From Ipomoea triloba (taxonomy: Eukaryota; Streptophyta; Magnoliopsida; Solanales; Convolvulaceae): DNA of 64,000 nucleotides. The notes beneath the pieces were generated by a model. The model saw only the letters and a program-made list of their open reading frames with translations. It was not told where the DNA came from and made no database searches. The translations under genes were made by a program, and so were the position numbers. Location: assembly GCF_003576645.1 (NCBI RefSeq), contig NC_044924.1, positions 30,108,524-30,172,523 of the forward strand, in the 5' to 3' direction. How positions within the stretch are numbered: the stretch's first letter is position 1; every line of letters starts with the position of its first letter. Positions 34,261 through 46,300 of the stretch are shown here, in pieces.

Positions 34261-35074
34261 AAAATAAAAAATTCTAACATCTCTGTGAATCGGTGTATAT
34301 TTAGAGCACTTTTAGCTTAAGAAATATACCTTCATTTAGGTAATCTATATGGTGTCAAGAGAGATTCATAAATAATAGCAAGCTTGTATACATTCTTAGT
34401 GGTACTTACTACTTAGTTAAGGTGTAAACGAGTAGAGGAATTCTATCGTTGTGTAAAATCTTCATTCAACCTTGTACATAAACAACTTATCTTAATAGTA
34501 ATCTTTGACATAGTACCACATAAAATGACATCAAAGAAAAAAAAGAATAGTAATTTTCTCTCACTTAATCGGCTGCTGAGTCATCGGATCGGGGTAGGTG
34601 TGAGAGGATTTCTTCTTCTGTTGGCAAAGAATTAAAAAAAAAAAAAAAAACGTATGCAGCAAACGTTTTGATAAATCTTTGGTGAACACTTTCAAAGGAC
34701 AATAGAGGTCACCAACATAGGCACTATATTTAAATTTTGCACCAAATTTAAAAAAAAAAAAAAAAAAACCATAGCCATTTAAAAAAAAAATTTACTAGCT
34801 AACACTACTACAAAATTAAACATATAAATATAACTTTACACTACACCTTTCAAAAAATTAAAAACTCGTATGCTTAGGTGTCGCGGAAACCCTAGACTTT
34901 CACAGACACCTTAATTAATCCGTTAGTGTAGCGGATGTGCTTTTTTGAAGTATAGTTCTAAGTTATGTCTCTTGTATTGATACTAGACAAGTAGACAATA
35001 TCAAGAAAATCACAATATATATGATAATGTACAATTAGTGATATTCTAAGCCGACCCAAACAATTTTCAATCGT
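34261..35074. other. Gene-free DNA with A-runs
   Basis: Poly-A tracts at about 34634-34650, 34751-34768 and 34781-34790. No coding similarity. Confidence 0.6.
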
Positions 35075-35643
35075 TATATCGTGCACCACTGTGCACATAG
35101 CAATGTGCACCCTGATCCAAAACAACGTCGTTTCGATGTTAGTGGACGCGGACGAGAATGACTCCAAGAAATTCATTATATATAATATGCATAATCATTA
35201 TCTAGAATACACAGAACGTTTGCCTAGAATCCACAGAATGTTTGCCCAGAATACACAGAATGTTTGTCCAAAATACACAAAATATTGACATAAAATACAC
35301 AGAACTCATCCTCCTAACATTCGAATGCACAAACACATCACAACATGTGCTAATAACATGAATACACAGAATATTGACACAAAATACACAGAACTCATCC
35401 TCCTAAACATTCGAATGCACAAACACATCACAACATGTGTTACTAACATGAATACACAGAACGATTGCCTAGAATACACAGAACGATTGTATAGAATACA
35501 CAGAACGATTACATAAAATACACAGAATATTAACATAAATACATAGACCGGCCAAAACGGGAAACGTGATTTCCTAAAAAAAGGGACGGTTAGTTTACAA
35601 TGCTCAAAACGACGTCGTTTACGTACGTGGTGCAAGGTATAAT
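35075..35643. mobile_element. TIR element with internal minisatellite
   Basis: TTATATCGTGCACCAC on the left pairs with the inverse of GTGGTGCAAGGTATAA on the right; AACGACGTCGTTT-type motifs follow in both ends. The flanks (TTTTCAATCG, TTTTCCAACA) are too different to call a target duplication. The centre is an array of 22-bp units. Confidence 0.55.
35196..35546. repeat. Minisatellite based on a 22-bp AATACACAGAACG unit
   Basis: Units such as AATACACAGAACGATTGCCT AG repeat with variation, and a higher-order repeat of roughly 110 bp containing CATTCGAATGCACAAACACA is present twice (about 35310-35450). Confidence 0.9.
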
Positions 35644-35649
35644 TTTCCA

Positions 35650-35989
35650 ACAATTTTAAAAATTAAAACTAATACAACTTTAACAAATAATAATAATAAA
35701 AAGAACAGCAATAAAAGAAGATAGAAGTAACATGTATTGAATCATTAGAGACTAAATTACACGAATGAGAATGGCTAAGCCTGACCCAACTATTGTGGAG
35801 TAGACCAATCTCAAATTGTCAACTCTATCTACCATTATTAATTTAGATATTACAAAAGATATCATATTCAAGACTTCTAATTGCTATGAAAGTCAATATA
35901 ATTAAATTAAACACAATTAGAATTGAACTATCATCACCTTATTAATTAATTAAAAAAATTAATAGAAATTACATGTGCATTAACAGATA
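35650..35989. other. 3' flank of the intact NLR gene
   Basis: Shared with 17566-17944 downstream of the broken copy; likely 3' UTR and downstream DNA. Confidence 0.7.
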
Positions 35990-38794
35990 CTAAATTTCCT
36001 GACCATTTAAAAAAATTGTCAGCTTACCACCTATGAATCGGGAAGTGTAAATTTGTGGGATGTGAGATAATTTTGCATAGTTTCCACAATTTTCACCATT
36101 TGTCTCTAAAGTTATCATCAATTTGGCAGCCAATTTATGTATATGAATTGTCTTAAGATTGGACAAATGTTCAATACCTAGAGGCACCTTTTGAAGCAAT
36201 TTGCATTTACCCAAGAAAAACTCTTCAAGATGGCACAATGCACCTTCCTCCATTCTTATCCATTTCAGTGCCTCAAAGTCACTAATATAGAGACACTTGA
36301 GCTTTGAGAACTTTTCGGCATTGAAGCACAAGCCTTCCCCTTCATAAGACTTTACAAGATCAAGACGTGCAAGCATGGGTAGATCTTGGAGAAATGGTAG
36401 GGGATCTTCAGGAAGTCTACTCCATATTAAAAATAGATGGGTCAAACCTACAAGTGAGGATAACCATTGAGGTGCGCTCTCAAGACGACCCATCAATTTT
36501 AATTGATGAAGGCGAAGAGGAACATCAATTGTAATATCAAGGATCTCATCTTCTGAAGCCGACGAAAGATGTAAAGAACAAAGGTTTGTCAACCTTTTCA
36601 AAGACGAACATAATGCTTTGCCATCTTCTTGTTTCAGCGTAGTAACTCCTAGTCTTCTTAGTTGTGTTAGCTTTCCAATCTCAAACACTACTTTGCTATC
36701 CTTAGTATCACTTGCTTGTATATAACACAACTTTTGTAAAAACTGTAATTCTCCAATCTTAAATAGAGCATTACAGCTTTGTACTGTACCACCATTAATC
36801 CAAGGGTTAATCCTCCCACCCTTATATAAGTAACGGTACACGAGAAGATGCCGAAGTTTACAAAGTTTTGAGAGTTCATTTGGTAACTCAACCACACAAG
36901 TGTGTTTTAGATCAAGTGTCTCTAGGTTTTGAAGACGTCCTATAGATTTATGAACGCTTTTCAACTTTGTTTTCCTCAAACTCAAGTACTTCAATTGAAA
37001 CAAGTTAAAAACTTGCTCTGGAATTTCCTCTAGTTGAGTACCTCTTAAATCCAAGACCTTTAGAGGATTATAACTGCCCGTCAACAACTTTGATAACAAA
37101 AATGACACCGTCGAACTTGAAAGGGATTCCATGATCAATAAAGAACGAAGATGCTTTTTTGGTGAAGTGCTCTTCATAATGTGGTCATCTAATCTATGAA
37201 TTGCTAGATGTCGAAACTTGTTGAATGATTCTATGTTTCGTCCATTAGCAATGGTTGCGAACTTTTGCTCTATTGACTTTGAAAGAACAACTTCTCGTAA
37301 AATGTCATGTACTTGAAAGCCCTTAACCCTTCCACTCTTAGTTTCCCTTCCAATTTGGATTAAGTTTCGATGAAGTAATTCATCAAGATAGGCTTCAGCA
37401 ACTTCTTCTTTTACTTGTTGGTTGTTCTCTCTAACAAATCCTTCTGCAATCCATAATCGAATCACTTGCTTTTTTTGGATGATGATATCCTCTGGGAAGA
37501 CACACAAGTATAAGAAACAATACTTTAGATAATATGGTAAATCATAGTAACTGAGAGAAAGTATATTCTTCATGTTCTTCATCATGTCATTGCCTTCTAC
37601 TAATTGGATGTTGAGACTTTGCTGGAATCTTTCCCATTCTTTAATGTCCTCATTCTTTGTGGCCAACACCCCCGCAATCACCACAATTGCTAGGGGTAAA
37701 CCACAACACCTGTTTAAGATGTTTGTGGTTATATTAACCAAGTGTTGTGGACATGAATCACATAAGAATGTCTTTTTGCAAAACAAAGTCCAAGAATCTT
37801 CAGGAGACAAGTGCTTTAAAGAGTATAGAACACCGCGGGTATCATGACAAGCCTGGGCACCTATTTCACTATTCCGCGTAGTGATAACTACACGGCTACC
37901 AAAAGCCTCTTTAGAAAGAACACATTTGATTTCCATCCAAGCATTAATGCCCCATATGTCGTCGAAAACAATGATGTATCTTCGACCCGAAAGAATCTCC
38001 TTGACAAATTCTTTCAATCGAGTAGAACTCATGGTTTCAAAGTCCTGAGGGAGACCTTGCTTAGTTTGCCCCACAAATTGCTTAATTGCATCTTTCAACA
38101 ACTCCTTAATCTCGAATGTTTCAGAAATCGTAACCCACACACGATACTGGAAGTGATTTATCACTTCCGCATCATCGTAGGCCTGTTTAACCAAAGTCGT
38201 CTTTCCCAATCCCCCAGTGCCCACTACAGAATGGACCTTCAACTCCTCATCATTAGCAAGTAAGAGATTAACAAGAAATTGCTTGGGATAGTGAATACCT
38301 ACCAGATCCGACTCTTCTACCAAACGAGCATCCCCTCTACTATCATACATCCTTTTGTTGTGGGTGTGATGAACAGTGCCCGGAAAGGTTGTTGGCAAGC
38401 TTGGCTGATATTGCGAGTTCTCGTTGACTTTGGCCTTGATCCTTCGCAGTGCAAGAGCAAGCCTGCGCCGGGCTCTCAAGTTCTTGAGGGAAGTGTATGT
38501 GTTGTCGATCTTAGTGTAGAATCCTCCACAGCTCTGGCGACCTCCAAATCGGAACAGGAATTCGTCAAGAACATCTTCGGTATCATAAGCTAGCTCCCGA
38601 ACTATCCTCACCCAGGCTTGAACTTGAGGATCAATTTCTTCCATCTCATCGGCGACTCTCAGGGCAGCCGTTAGGCGATCCAAAGCATTTCTGATGTCTT
38701 CTGCATCTTCTCTGAGCCCTCCCAGCAGTGAGTACTCATCACGGATCAAGGTTGAAAGTTGCCCCAATAGAAACATTACAGGAGCATGCGCCAT
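35990..38794 (-). CDS. CC-NBS-LRR disease resistance protein, intact single exon
   Basis: 934 aa without a break, the usual length for RPM1/R1-type CC-NLRs. Order: coiled-coil (1-150) with EDVID-like TEDVLDEF at 72-79; P-loop GTGGLGKTT 192-200; kinase-2 IIVFDDIW 274-281; RNBS-B GSRVVITTRN 299-308; GLPL at 365-368; RNBS-D YCFLYLCVFPED 425-436; MHD-type QVHDIL 494-499; LRRs from about 530 to the end. Such proteins sit in the cytoplasm or at the plasma membrane and trigger immunity when a pathogen effector is sensed, directly or through a guarded host protein. The effector is unknown. Start ATG at 38794 matches the paralog and the family. No integrated decoy domain is seen. Confidence 0.96.
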   Translation of the reverse strand: MAHAPVMFLLGQLSTLIRDEYSLLGGLREDAEDIRNALDRLTAALRVADEMEEIDPQVQAWVRIVRELAYDTEDVLDEFLFRFGGRQSCGGFYTKIDNTYTSLKNLRARRRLALALRRIKAKVNENSQYQPSLPTTFPGTVHHTHNKRMYDSRGDARLVEESDLVGIHYPKQFLVNLLLANDEELKVHSVVGTGGLGKTTLVKQAYDDAEVINHFQYRVWVTISETFEIKELLKDAIKQFVGQTKQGLPQDFETMSSTRLKEFVKEILSGRRYIIVFDDIWGINAWMEIKCVLSKEAFGSRVVITTRNSEIGAQACHDTRGVLYSLKHLSPEDSWTLFCKKTFLCDSCPQHLVNITTNILNRCCGLPLAIVVIAGVLATKNEDIKEWERFQQSLNIQLVEGNDMMKNMKNILSLSYYDLPYYLKYCFLYLCVFPEDIIIQKKQVIRLWIAEGFVRENNQQVKEEVAEAYLDELLHRNLIQIGRETKSGRVKGFQVHDILREVVLSKSIEQKFATIANGRNIESFNKFRHLAIHRLDDHIMKSTSPKKHLRSLLIMESLSSSTVSFLLSKLLTGSYNPLKVLDLRGTQLEEIPEQVFNLFQLKYLSLRKTKLKSVHKSIGRLQNLETLDLKHTCVVELPNELSKLCKLRHLLVYRYLYKGGRINPWINGGTVQSCNALFKIGELQFLQKLCYIQASDTKDSKVVFEIGKLTQLRRLGVTTLKQEDGKALCSSLKRLTNLCSLHLSSASEDEILDITIDVPLRLHQLKLMGRLESAPQWLSSLVGLTHLFLIWSRLPEDPLPFLQDLPMLARLDLVKSYEGEGLCFNAEKFSKLKCLYISDFEALKWIRMEEGALCHLEEFFLGKCKLLQKVPLGIEHLSNLKTIHIHKLAAKLMITLETNGENCGNYAKLSHIPQIYTSRFIGGKLTIFLNGQEI

Positions 38795-38965
38795 TGCTAC
38801 AGAAAGGAAGGAAGGAAGGAAGCTCAGATCAGTTTTTTTCTCTGAAGTCTGATCTCACCAGCGAAGAATGAATGGGTGGTAGCTAGCTACTTTACTTTTC
38901 AGTGAATTCTTACGAAGTCAATTCAGAATAGGCATGCCATTATTGAGGTGCGCTATTATTTAACA
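38795..38965 (-). promoter_or_regulatory. Upstream region of the intact NLR
   Basis: Contains a (GGAA)4-like run next to the start codon and is partly shared with 20989-21140 upstream of the broken copy. No certain TATA box was fixed. Confidence 0.35.
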
Positions 38966-39585
38966 ATTAATGGCACATGCAATAATCTCAAAGTAACAAT
39001 CTTTTATACTTTAATTTTTAACTTTTCTTTTGTTTAGTTCTGTTTATTATTTATTTTAAATCTCCATTCATGTGAAAGAACAATTAATGGCCGGCCGACA
39101 CATTGATCTCAAATTAAAGTAACATTCTTTTATACATTTTAAACTTTTCCTTGTAAATATCCAGCTGTGAACAATACATATATATATATATATATATATA
39201 GAGAGGGGGGTTCATGTACGCTATCATTCCCAGGTGCGGTTAAATTCGAGCTATTGATCTTGTCTAAATCAACAACCAGGATTAGCAGTGATTAAAAAAA
39301 TGCGTTGTGACAATTTGTTGGTCATTTTGCATTTAGGTCAAATTTAAGGTACTTGATTTTCTTTCTTAAGGTGCGCAATTTTTGTGCTTAAGGTGAGTGC
39401 TTTTTGTACTGTGTGACTTAACTTGCGCAGGTGTTGAAAACTTATATAAGACAGAATTCCTAATCCTATATGAGACATACCCAACAGAAATCCTAAGAGA
39501 AATGCCTTTAAGTAATGAAGTATACATTATCAAATCACTATAAAATCGGTGTTGTTCTTTATCTTTCTCCTTTAAATTTATCTTT
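38966..39585. other. Intergenic DNA
   Basis: Includes a (TA)n run at about 39178-39201. No gene found. Confidence 0.55.
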
Positions 39586-39594
39586 CTCCTAGAT

Positions 39595-39970
39595 TTATGG
39601 GTGACAATCCACTTTTAGTCCTTTTTTTTTATTAGAACATCCTCATTTGGTCCTAGTATTATTGTGGCACAACCAATTTTAGTCCTTTAGCAACAAAAAT
39701 CGTTGAAATATCGTTAAATACAAAGACATTTCAATCTTTTTTATACAAAGTATATTGAACTGGTATATTTTTTGTTTATTTTTTTCAAAACATTCATAAT
39801 TTAAGACTGAAATATCCTTGTATTTAACGATATTTAAAGTGATTTATCGATAAAGGACCAAAAATTGTCATATCACAATAATACTAGGACTAAAAGTGGA
39901 TGTTCTAATAAAAAATGACTAAAAGTGGATTGTCACATATAAATCTAGGACCAAAAATGGAATTAACTCT
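39595..39970. mobile_element. Degenerate MULE-type foldback MITE
   Basis: GACAATCCACTTTTAGTCC near the left pairs with GGACTAAAAGTGGATTGTC near the right, and the inner arms pair imperfectly. The right terminus GGACCAAAAATGGAATTAACTC is the same as the terminus of the 5.4-kb MULE. The left outer end is altered. Confidence 0.7.
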
Positions 39971-40148
39971 TTATAAATAGTTGTAATTTATTTACTACCA
40001 TCACTTATGAGTTGCAAAAAATTGAGCAAAATGATGTAATCACTTTATTAGGGATAAATTGAAACACAAAGACATTCAGAAAAACTAGAGATTCCATTCC
40101 ATTCCCACTTAATTCCCACATAATTCCGAAGGCAACTAAATTCCTTCG

Positions 40149-40573
40149 TTTGGTTGGAGAGAATTACAATTTCGCGGAATTGCAATTCCCTCATTTTCAT
40201 GGAATTAGAATCTCATGCCCCCCTCGGGATTTTAATTCCGTGGATTTTAGGAATAAAAAAAATACTCCTGAGACAAAATCGCCCCTCTTTTTTAAGCTAA
40301 AATTGATGTCTGACCTTCTCTTTTAGTTAATACTGTGTATTATCTTCTACACCTGTCAACAAGAAAGCCAAGCAAGCAATAATTATTCTAGGTCAACCTT
40401 AATCAAGTATGTTTTCTCAAAACTTTAAATATTTTAATTTTTTTTTTGAAAACAGAATATTCTGTTTGATATGTGTATATAACGTATTTATCTAAATTTT
40501 GAAAAGCAAAATTTTCTGTTTGTGCGCCGATTTGTTCAAAATATATATGTTATATTTTTTGTGTACTTGTCAT

Positions 40574-40634
<61 letters not shown>

Positions 40635-40735
40635 TGGGCATTTTGGACTTTATACTACTTATTCCCTTTCAATTGCCCTCTGTATACTAAACATTGGAAT
40701 TGAAATTCCTAGTAATTTTATTCTCTCCAACCAAA
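40149..40735. mobile_element. MITE containing an (AAT)n array
   Basis: TTTGGTTGGAGAGAATTACA on the left pairs with the inverse of TTTTATTCTCTCCAACCAAA on the right. The superfamily is uncertain. Similar TGTTTGGTTAGAATG-type sequence occurs near 55440-55520. Confidence 0.6.
40576..40631. repeat. (AAT)n microsatellite
   Basis: About 18 uninterrupted repeats. Confidence 0.95.
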
Positions 40736-41261
40736 TACTGGAATTTAAACTCCCACATTATTCTTTTCCATTGAATTGCAATTCATTTCCCACCTAATTC
40801 CTCCCCCCTAAGGGTGACAACATGAAAATACAGGGTGACAAAATAGTAATGAAGTTTAGCCACACTTAAATAACTGATTTGAAAGAGCATGATTAAATTG
40901 TACACGTTAACATGCTTGCTCGATCTCCTAGAGCTTTGTTCTTTTTCTTCTTATTTTTTGTTCATTTCTATTTTATTCTTTGAGATCACTCAACTCAAAT
41001 TGAAATTTGTTTTTCATTTGATGTGCAGCTATGCCAAGATCAAAAAGGTTCATGGATATGAGTCGGCCAACGTCTCAATAACAATCTTCTTCATCAACAC
41101 ACGAGCAATTGTTGAATGATGCACCACTTTGAAGAAATTAAATCAAGAAGGTTGTATGTATGTGTGAATTGTGGAAATGCTGGTGTTGTGTGAGGATGGC
41201 CGAAGTTTGAGCCTTAATTGTTGTGTTGTGTTGTGTTTTATTGTAGGTAGGTACATTTTGA

Positions 41262-41390
41262 GCAAGATGAGTAGTGGCAATATGAATACTGGTTTCACGC
41301 GGTTGTGCAAGGGGATGGCGGTGGTACTTGTCGGTGGCTACATTGTTGTTCAGATTGTCCCCTCTACCCTCTCCTATATATCTATCTTGC
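41262..41390 (+). pseudogene. Possible first-exon fragment of a rhomboid-like/TMEM115 protein
   Basis: The frame reads MSSGNMNTGFTRLCKGMAVV LVGGYIVVQIVPSTLSYIS. It resembles the N-terminus of plant rhomboid-like protein 19 (TMEM115 family), a Golgi membrane protein, from memory. No later exons of that family are visible in the next 1.5 kb, and a CTTT repeat follows. Treated as a fragment; the identification is tentative. Confidence 0.4.
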
Positions 41391-41417
41391 ACTTATCCCT
41401 ACTAAGTATTTTTCTTC

Positions 41418-41446
41418 TCTTTCTTTCTTTCTTTCTTTCTTTCTTG
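41418..41446. repeat. (CTTT)n microsatellite
   Basis: About seven repeats ending in CTTGC. Confidence 0.85.
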
Positions 41447-41599
41447 CTTAATTATATTGACAAAACAATCTGTTTTGCATTCCATTCCATTCTGCTTTGC
41501 CTGATTTCTGTACTGTTCTATTTTAATTTTCTTCTAGGGATGGGGGGTGATGCCTGTGATGATGCATGTGTGGAGGTTTTATGATTGAAACTCAGGGTT

Positions 41600-42330
41600 T
41601 CATAAGTCAGTATTGTTAGAATAAATATATAATCATAATGCTTGTAATAATCTAACCTCATAGCGGAAGCTAACATAATCGTGCATCTCCAGTCATAGTT
41701 GAAATTTTTGTTGCATTGCTTGAAATTGAGGTTTGTCTACCACTTTTCTCCTGAGCAACTAGATGGTGTAGTCTATGAAGCTGTAACAAGAGCAGTGAGA
41801 GGACCATACTTAAATAGCCTACGTGCTATCATTATAGGCTAAGTAACGGAAATCGTTACTTCCTTTTCAAACCACAACATAATGACCATAAATGGTCTAC
41901 TCGATGAAGGAAGCAAGCACCAAGCTTCACAATATATAGGTATTCCAAGAGCTTGTGAAGGATCATTTGTTATTGTTGTCGATGGAGTTTGTCAAATGTT
42001 GGTATTTACTATTTAGTATTTTTTTGATCACTTGTTGCTTTTGAAGGTTAAGATGAAAGGAATTGATGGATCACTTGGTGATGCTTTTGTCAAAAATACT
42101 TGTTTAATTAATATGTAGCCTACTATGCTCAAATATTATTGAATACTATTGAATGTTATTATTTATCAAATATTAGTTACAATTGATTTTCTTTCCAATT
42201 AAATGTGTACATATAGTTTATTTGTGATTGCAATACGCATTTGAATATAAAGACTTTTGAAGAAATATAGTTAAATGATAATTATAAAAATATAATAATA
42301 TAATTATAAACATTTAGCAACACTTAATCT
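41600..42330. other. Intergenic DNA, nothing assignable
   Basis: Short exon-like but stop-rich stretches near 41730-42010; I recognise no family. Confidence 0.45.
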
Positions 42331-42333
42331 ATA

Positions 42334-42660
42334 TCTATACTATATATAAAAGTAATTTCACTTTCCCGCCCAAATTTTTGTAGTCAATTAATTAAATATT
42401 TTATTGGTCAAATAATTAATAAAACTTATTTGGTAAGAAAATGTAAAATGGAAATTAACTAATATTTATTAATTGGTAATATTGTTTCTATATTCACGTA
42501 TTAACGTAATAACATAATACCGTGTAGAAAAAAACATTAATTAGGTAATAACATAATATCATAATTGGTAATATTATATATTATATTCTATAATATAATC
42601 GGTAATATTATTGTTTGCAAATTCTGCGAATAATAATTGATTAATTATATTCATAAATAC
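42334..42660 (+). mobile_element. Helitron-like/MITE segment
   Basis: Begins TCTATACTATATATAAAAGT, then a CCCGCCCAAATTTTTG motif and the same TTATTTGGTAAGAAAATGTA block as 14215-14640 and 16253-16500. End not fixed. Confidence 0.5.
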
Positions 42661-42906
42661 TACTCTGTAATATTTAATATTGATGGTTTTATTGGGACCA
42701 GGTCTACCATAAACCGGGTATACTGGTACAGAATGAGGGGTAGTAAAATAGCAGCTTTGTTACCCGGGGTGCTAGGCTCAAAATAATGCGTACAAAACTC
42801 AAGATATTGGCCCAAAATTGCGGTCCAAAGAATACATAAATAATAAATACTATAGCCAAATATACACTAAAACGGCAGCTTTGAATATTTATATTATTTT
42901 TTATAA

Positions 42907-43071
42907 GCCAAAGACTTTGTGGTCAAGCAGCATCCGGTGTACACTCCCATGTGGAAGGGAGTGGGTTCGAGCCTCAGTGGAGGCATCTGTTGACTCTTTG
43001 TGCTTCAGTAGGTTGAGAAAGTAGCTATGGACAGATACTACATTGTAACCGAGTCAGTAGAACTCAAAAAA
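42907..43071 (+). mobile_element. SINE, tRNA-derived, with perfect 16-bp target duplication
   Basis: About 165 bp from GCCAAAGACTTTGTGG to an A-run. A-box-like TGTGGTCAAGCAGC and B-box GGGTTCGAGCCTC are the pol III promoter elements. ATATTATTTTTTATAA flanks it at 42891-42906 and 43072-43087. It is the same family as 61078-61240 on the minus strand. Confidence 0.9.
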
Positions 43072-43329
43072 ATATTATTTTTTATAATTTTATTTTTATT
43101 GGACATTTATTTTATTGTGTGACACTGTGATGTGCTGATGTGTGATACTTGAAAAAATATATTTAAAAATATAAGAAAATGGGTAGAAAATCATTATTTT
43201 ATTTATTAGATTCAACTGTCATTACCGACCTTGTATTATTGCATCTGGATTCGTATCCGCTTTCAACGCCCCATTATTTGCATTCATTGCTTCACTACTA
43301 CTTCCGTATACCTTCACTGTCTTCTCCCT

Positions 43330-43391
43330 CACTCTAAAATATCTTATCTACATACACGTATACATATAGAGAGAGAAAGAGAGAGAGAGCA
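43330..43391 (+). promoter_or_regulatory. GA-rich 5' leader of the EndoU gene
   Basis: A GAGAGAGAAAGAGAGAGAGA run lies directly before the start codon, a common plant 5' UTR feature. Confidence 0.5.
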
Positions 43392-46300
43392 ATGGAGGGT
43401 TTGGTGAAGGGTTTGATTAATGTAGCCTTTGGCGACGGCGAAGACGATAGGAACGACGATCGTAGAAACGCCGAGACTCGCGATGAACGGTCCAGATCCA
43501 CTTGGGCGGAGGTTAGAGCTGATCTCCCTGTTTCTGATTCCGATTTCCTCTCGTTTCACTCTGTTTTTCTTCCGTTGTTCGCTTATGGATGCTAATTTTG
43601 TGCAGGTGGTGTCGGGGGAACAGGATAACGACGAGTTTAGCAGTGATCGTAGGCAAGGATATCGAAGAGAGGTATTCGTCACATAATTCAGTCTTCATTT
43701 TGTGTCGCGCTTTGATCTCGCTAGTAAATGCAGTGTTCAGAGTATTTTTAAGCCCAACTGATGTTGAGATGTATGATCTGCTAATTGTTTCATGACTTGA
43801 AATCTACAAATTCGATAATCATCCATAGATCATAGATGTAGTTCACTTGTAATGTGTGTGTAGCATAATCTCAGATTGCTTGAAATAATTAGATTGTAAA
43901 TGGTGAATTGCTTTGTAGTTGTTAGGATTAAGTTCTTACCACCCTTCCACCAATTGGCCCTTCAATCCCCCTGGCCACTGGACTTGGCCCAATATTGGCC
44001 TCTGCCCTGCTGGGACTCGAATCTATGACCTAGCTCTGATACTACTTGTTAGGATCAAGTGCTTTCCACTACACCAATATCTTTAGCTCGTAGCTAAGGC
44101 GCAACTTTATTTTCTTATAGACCGCTATCACATTTTTGAGAGGCGGTTGTTGGACTTGGCCTTTCATTTGCCTCCACCCAACAATCCCCCTAGTCACCAA
44201 TTGCTAGACTTGGCCCGGTCAACAATTTTTGGATGCATTACATTCCTAGGGAATTATCAAATGCAGGATGATTACGGTCAGCACCGTGAAAGATATGAAG
44301 GCAGTAGTCAGGAGGGTTATGGCCAGCACAGTGAAAGATATGGATACAGTAGACAGGAGGATGATGGCCGAAGCCATTGGAATGAAAAGGTTTATCCTGT
44401 TCTGTAGTCATATTTATTGCGGTTATAATCAGTGATGGTTTAAAGATGTTTGAATGGAACCTGTGCAGGTTGAGCAAGAAAGTAGTGATGGCTGGGAAAC
44501 TGTCCAAAAAAAACATCCAAAGCGACAGCAAAAGGTTTTTTATCATCTTCTTGTTTAAGTCACTTATATTAGACTCGAGTGCTTCCCATTCTGAATTACT
44601 TGATCAATCTATTTTAGCTACATAGATTTTTGGATTGAAAGATATACTGGAAAAAGTTTTATGTGCACATTACAAGAATATAAGCACATACACTGATACA
44701 AATACAAAAATAAGAATAAGGAACAAATCTTTACTTCTTAATTGTTAGTGGTTAGCTTCTGTTCAGGTGTTAGTATATGTTCTTGCTGCTACGAATAAAT
44801 CTATGGTATATAATTCCATCTATGGTATATAATTCCATTTAATTCTAATTACTCATATTCTAATTCCATTTAATCTAAGTTTTAATATTCCTAAACAGGT
44901 GCATATGGATCACTGGGACAATTACAAGAAACCTGCTGATGAGCAAGACTACTCTAATGAGGTAGAATATGGTGTTGACCTGGAGCCCTCGAGAGAAGAG
45001 CTTGCTGACCTATCAAAAGCTTGTAACAAACTCTGGGAACTTGACTTAAACCGTTTGGTACCAGGAAGGGATTACGAGATTGATGTTGGGGAAGGCAAAA
45101 AGGTTCACCAAAAGCAGGATATGGCAGAAGGAAACTTGTTTTCCTGGCTGAGTGAGGATGTTCTGCAGAAGCCTACTTATTCTCGCTTCTGTGCTCTTTT
45201 AGATAATTACAATCCGCGTGAGGGATATAAAGAAAATGTAACAACTCAAGAACAGCAAGAGCAGTTGGCGTTCATAGAGGAGATCAGTAGAACTGCACCT
45301 ATAAAATATCTCCATAAGTATCTGTCAGCAAAGCGTATGGTTTCTGAAAATTATCAGGAGTTCAAGAGAATGTTGAAAAGTCTCTGGTTTGACCTTTATG
45401 GCCGAGGTGGTACATCTGGTTCTTCTTCTGCTTTTGAACATGTTTTTGTTGGAGAAATCAAACAGCGTGGAGAGGAAGAAGTTTCAGGTTTCCATAATTG
45501 GCTTCAGGTAAAATTGTTCCATTATTAAGCTAACTAAAGCAACAATTTTCACCTTTTATGGTAATCCAACCTCTTCCTGGACAATTTCAATCTTGTTCAT
45601 ACAAAGTTAATAAGGCTCCACTTATGTTGTTCTTTGCAGTTCTATTTAGAGGAAGCAAAGGGCAATGTAGACTATCAAGGATACATCTTTCCTCGAAGGC
45701 GGGGAGAAATAGTATGTGATCTTGTTTCTTTCTTTCTGATCTGCAAGATTGTGATTTTGAAATCTTAGTAAATTTCCTAAAGCCTTTCCATGTCTCTTTA
45801 GATGACATTTCACCTCCTTATCTGAACTTCAAACTTCTTCAGTTTTAATTAAAGTAAAATTACAAGCCATAAGTTATGGTAATTTTCAGAAACCATACGC
45901 TTGAAGTTCAGATAAAGTGAAACCGACCGATGCTCACACCTAGCCATAACATAGCAATTCCATTTTATTAGATCCAAGAATTAGAATAAATTGGACAAAC
46001 CAACAATTAGTAACTACATAATAAACCACACAAGTAATCAATATACTCTACCTAAGAGTTGGACTCTAGACATAATGCTCTAAATGCACCTAACCTTCTG
46101 ATTCAGTAAAAGCATCCAATTATTATTTGGAAATTTATAGGTTCTTGCTTCATGAGTATGATGCTGTAGAGCAAGAGATGTTTTATAGCCAGTTTTATGT
46201 TTTTATACGTCTTTATCTAAATTATTCAGCTTCTTACATTTTTTTTTCTCTTCCCATCTCCAATTACAGCCTGACTCGGAGACTCAGTTGCTCACAATTC

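Noticed and set aside
35196..35546. CRISPR-like repeat spacing
   Set aside because: Units are tandem with variable sequence and no unique spacers; the setting is a plant nuclear genome. It is a minisatellite.
37572..38593. Plus-strand open frames across the intact NLR
   Set aside because: They are antisense shadows of the minus-strand NLR gene; the same shadows appear over the broken copy.
40499..40797. Open frames with poly-Ile or poly-Asn tracts
   Set aside because: Made by the (AAT)n microsatellite.
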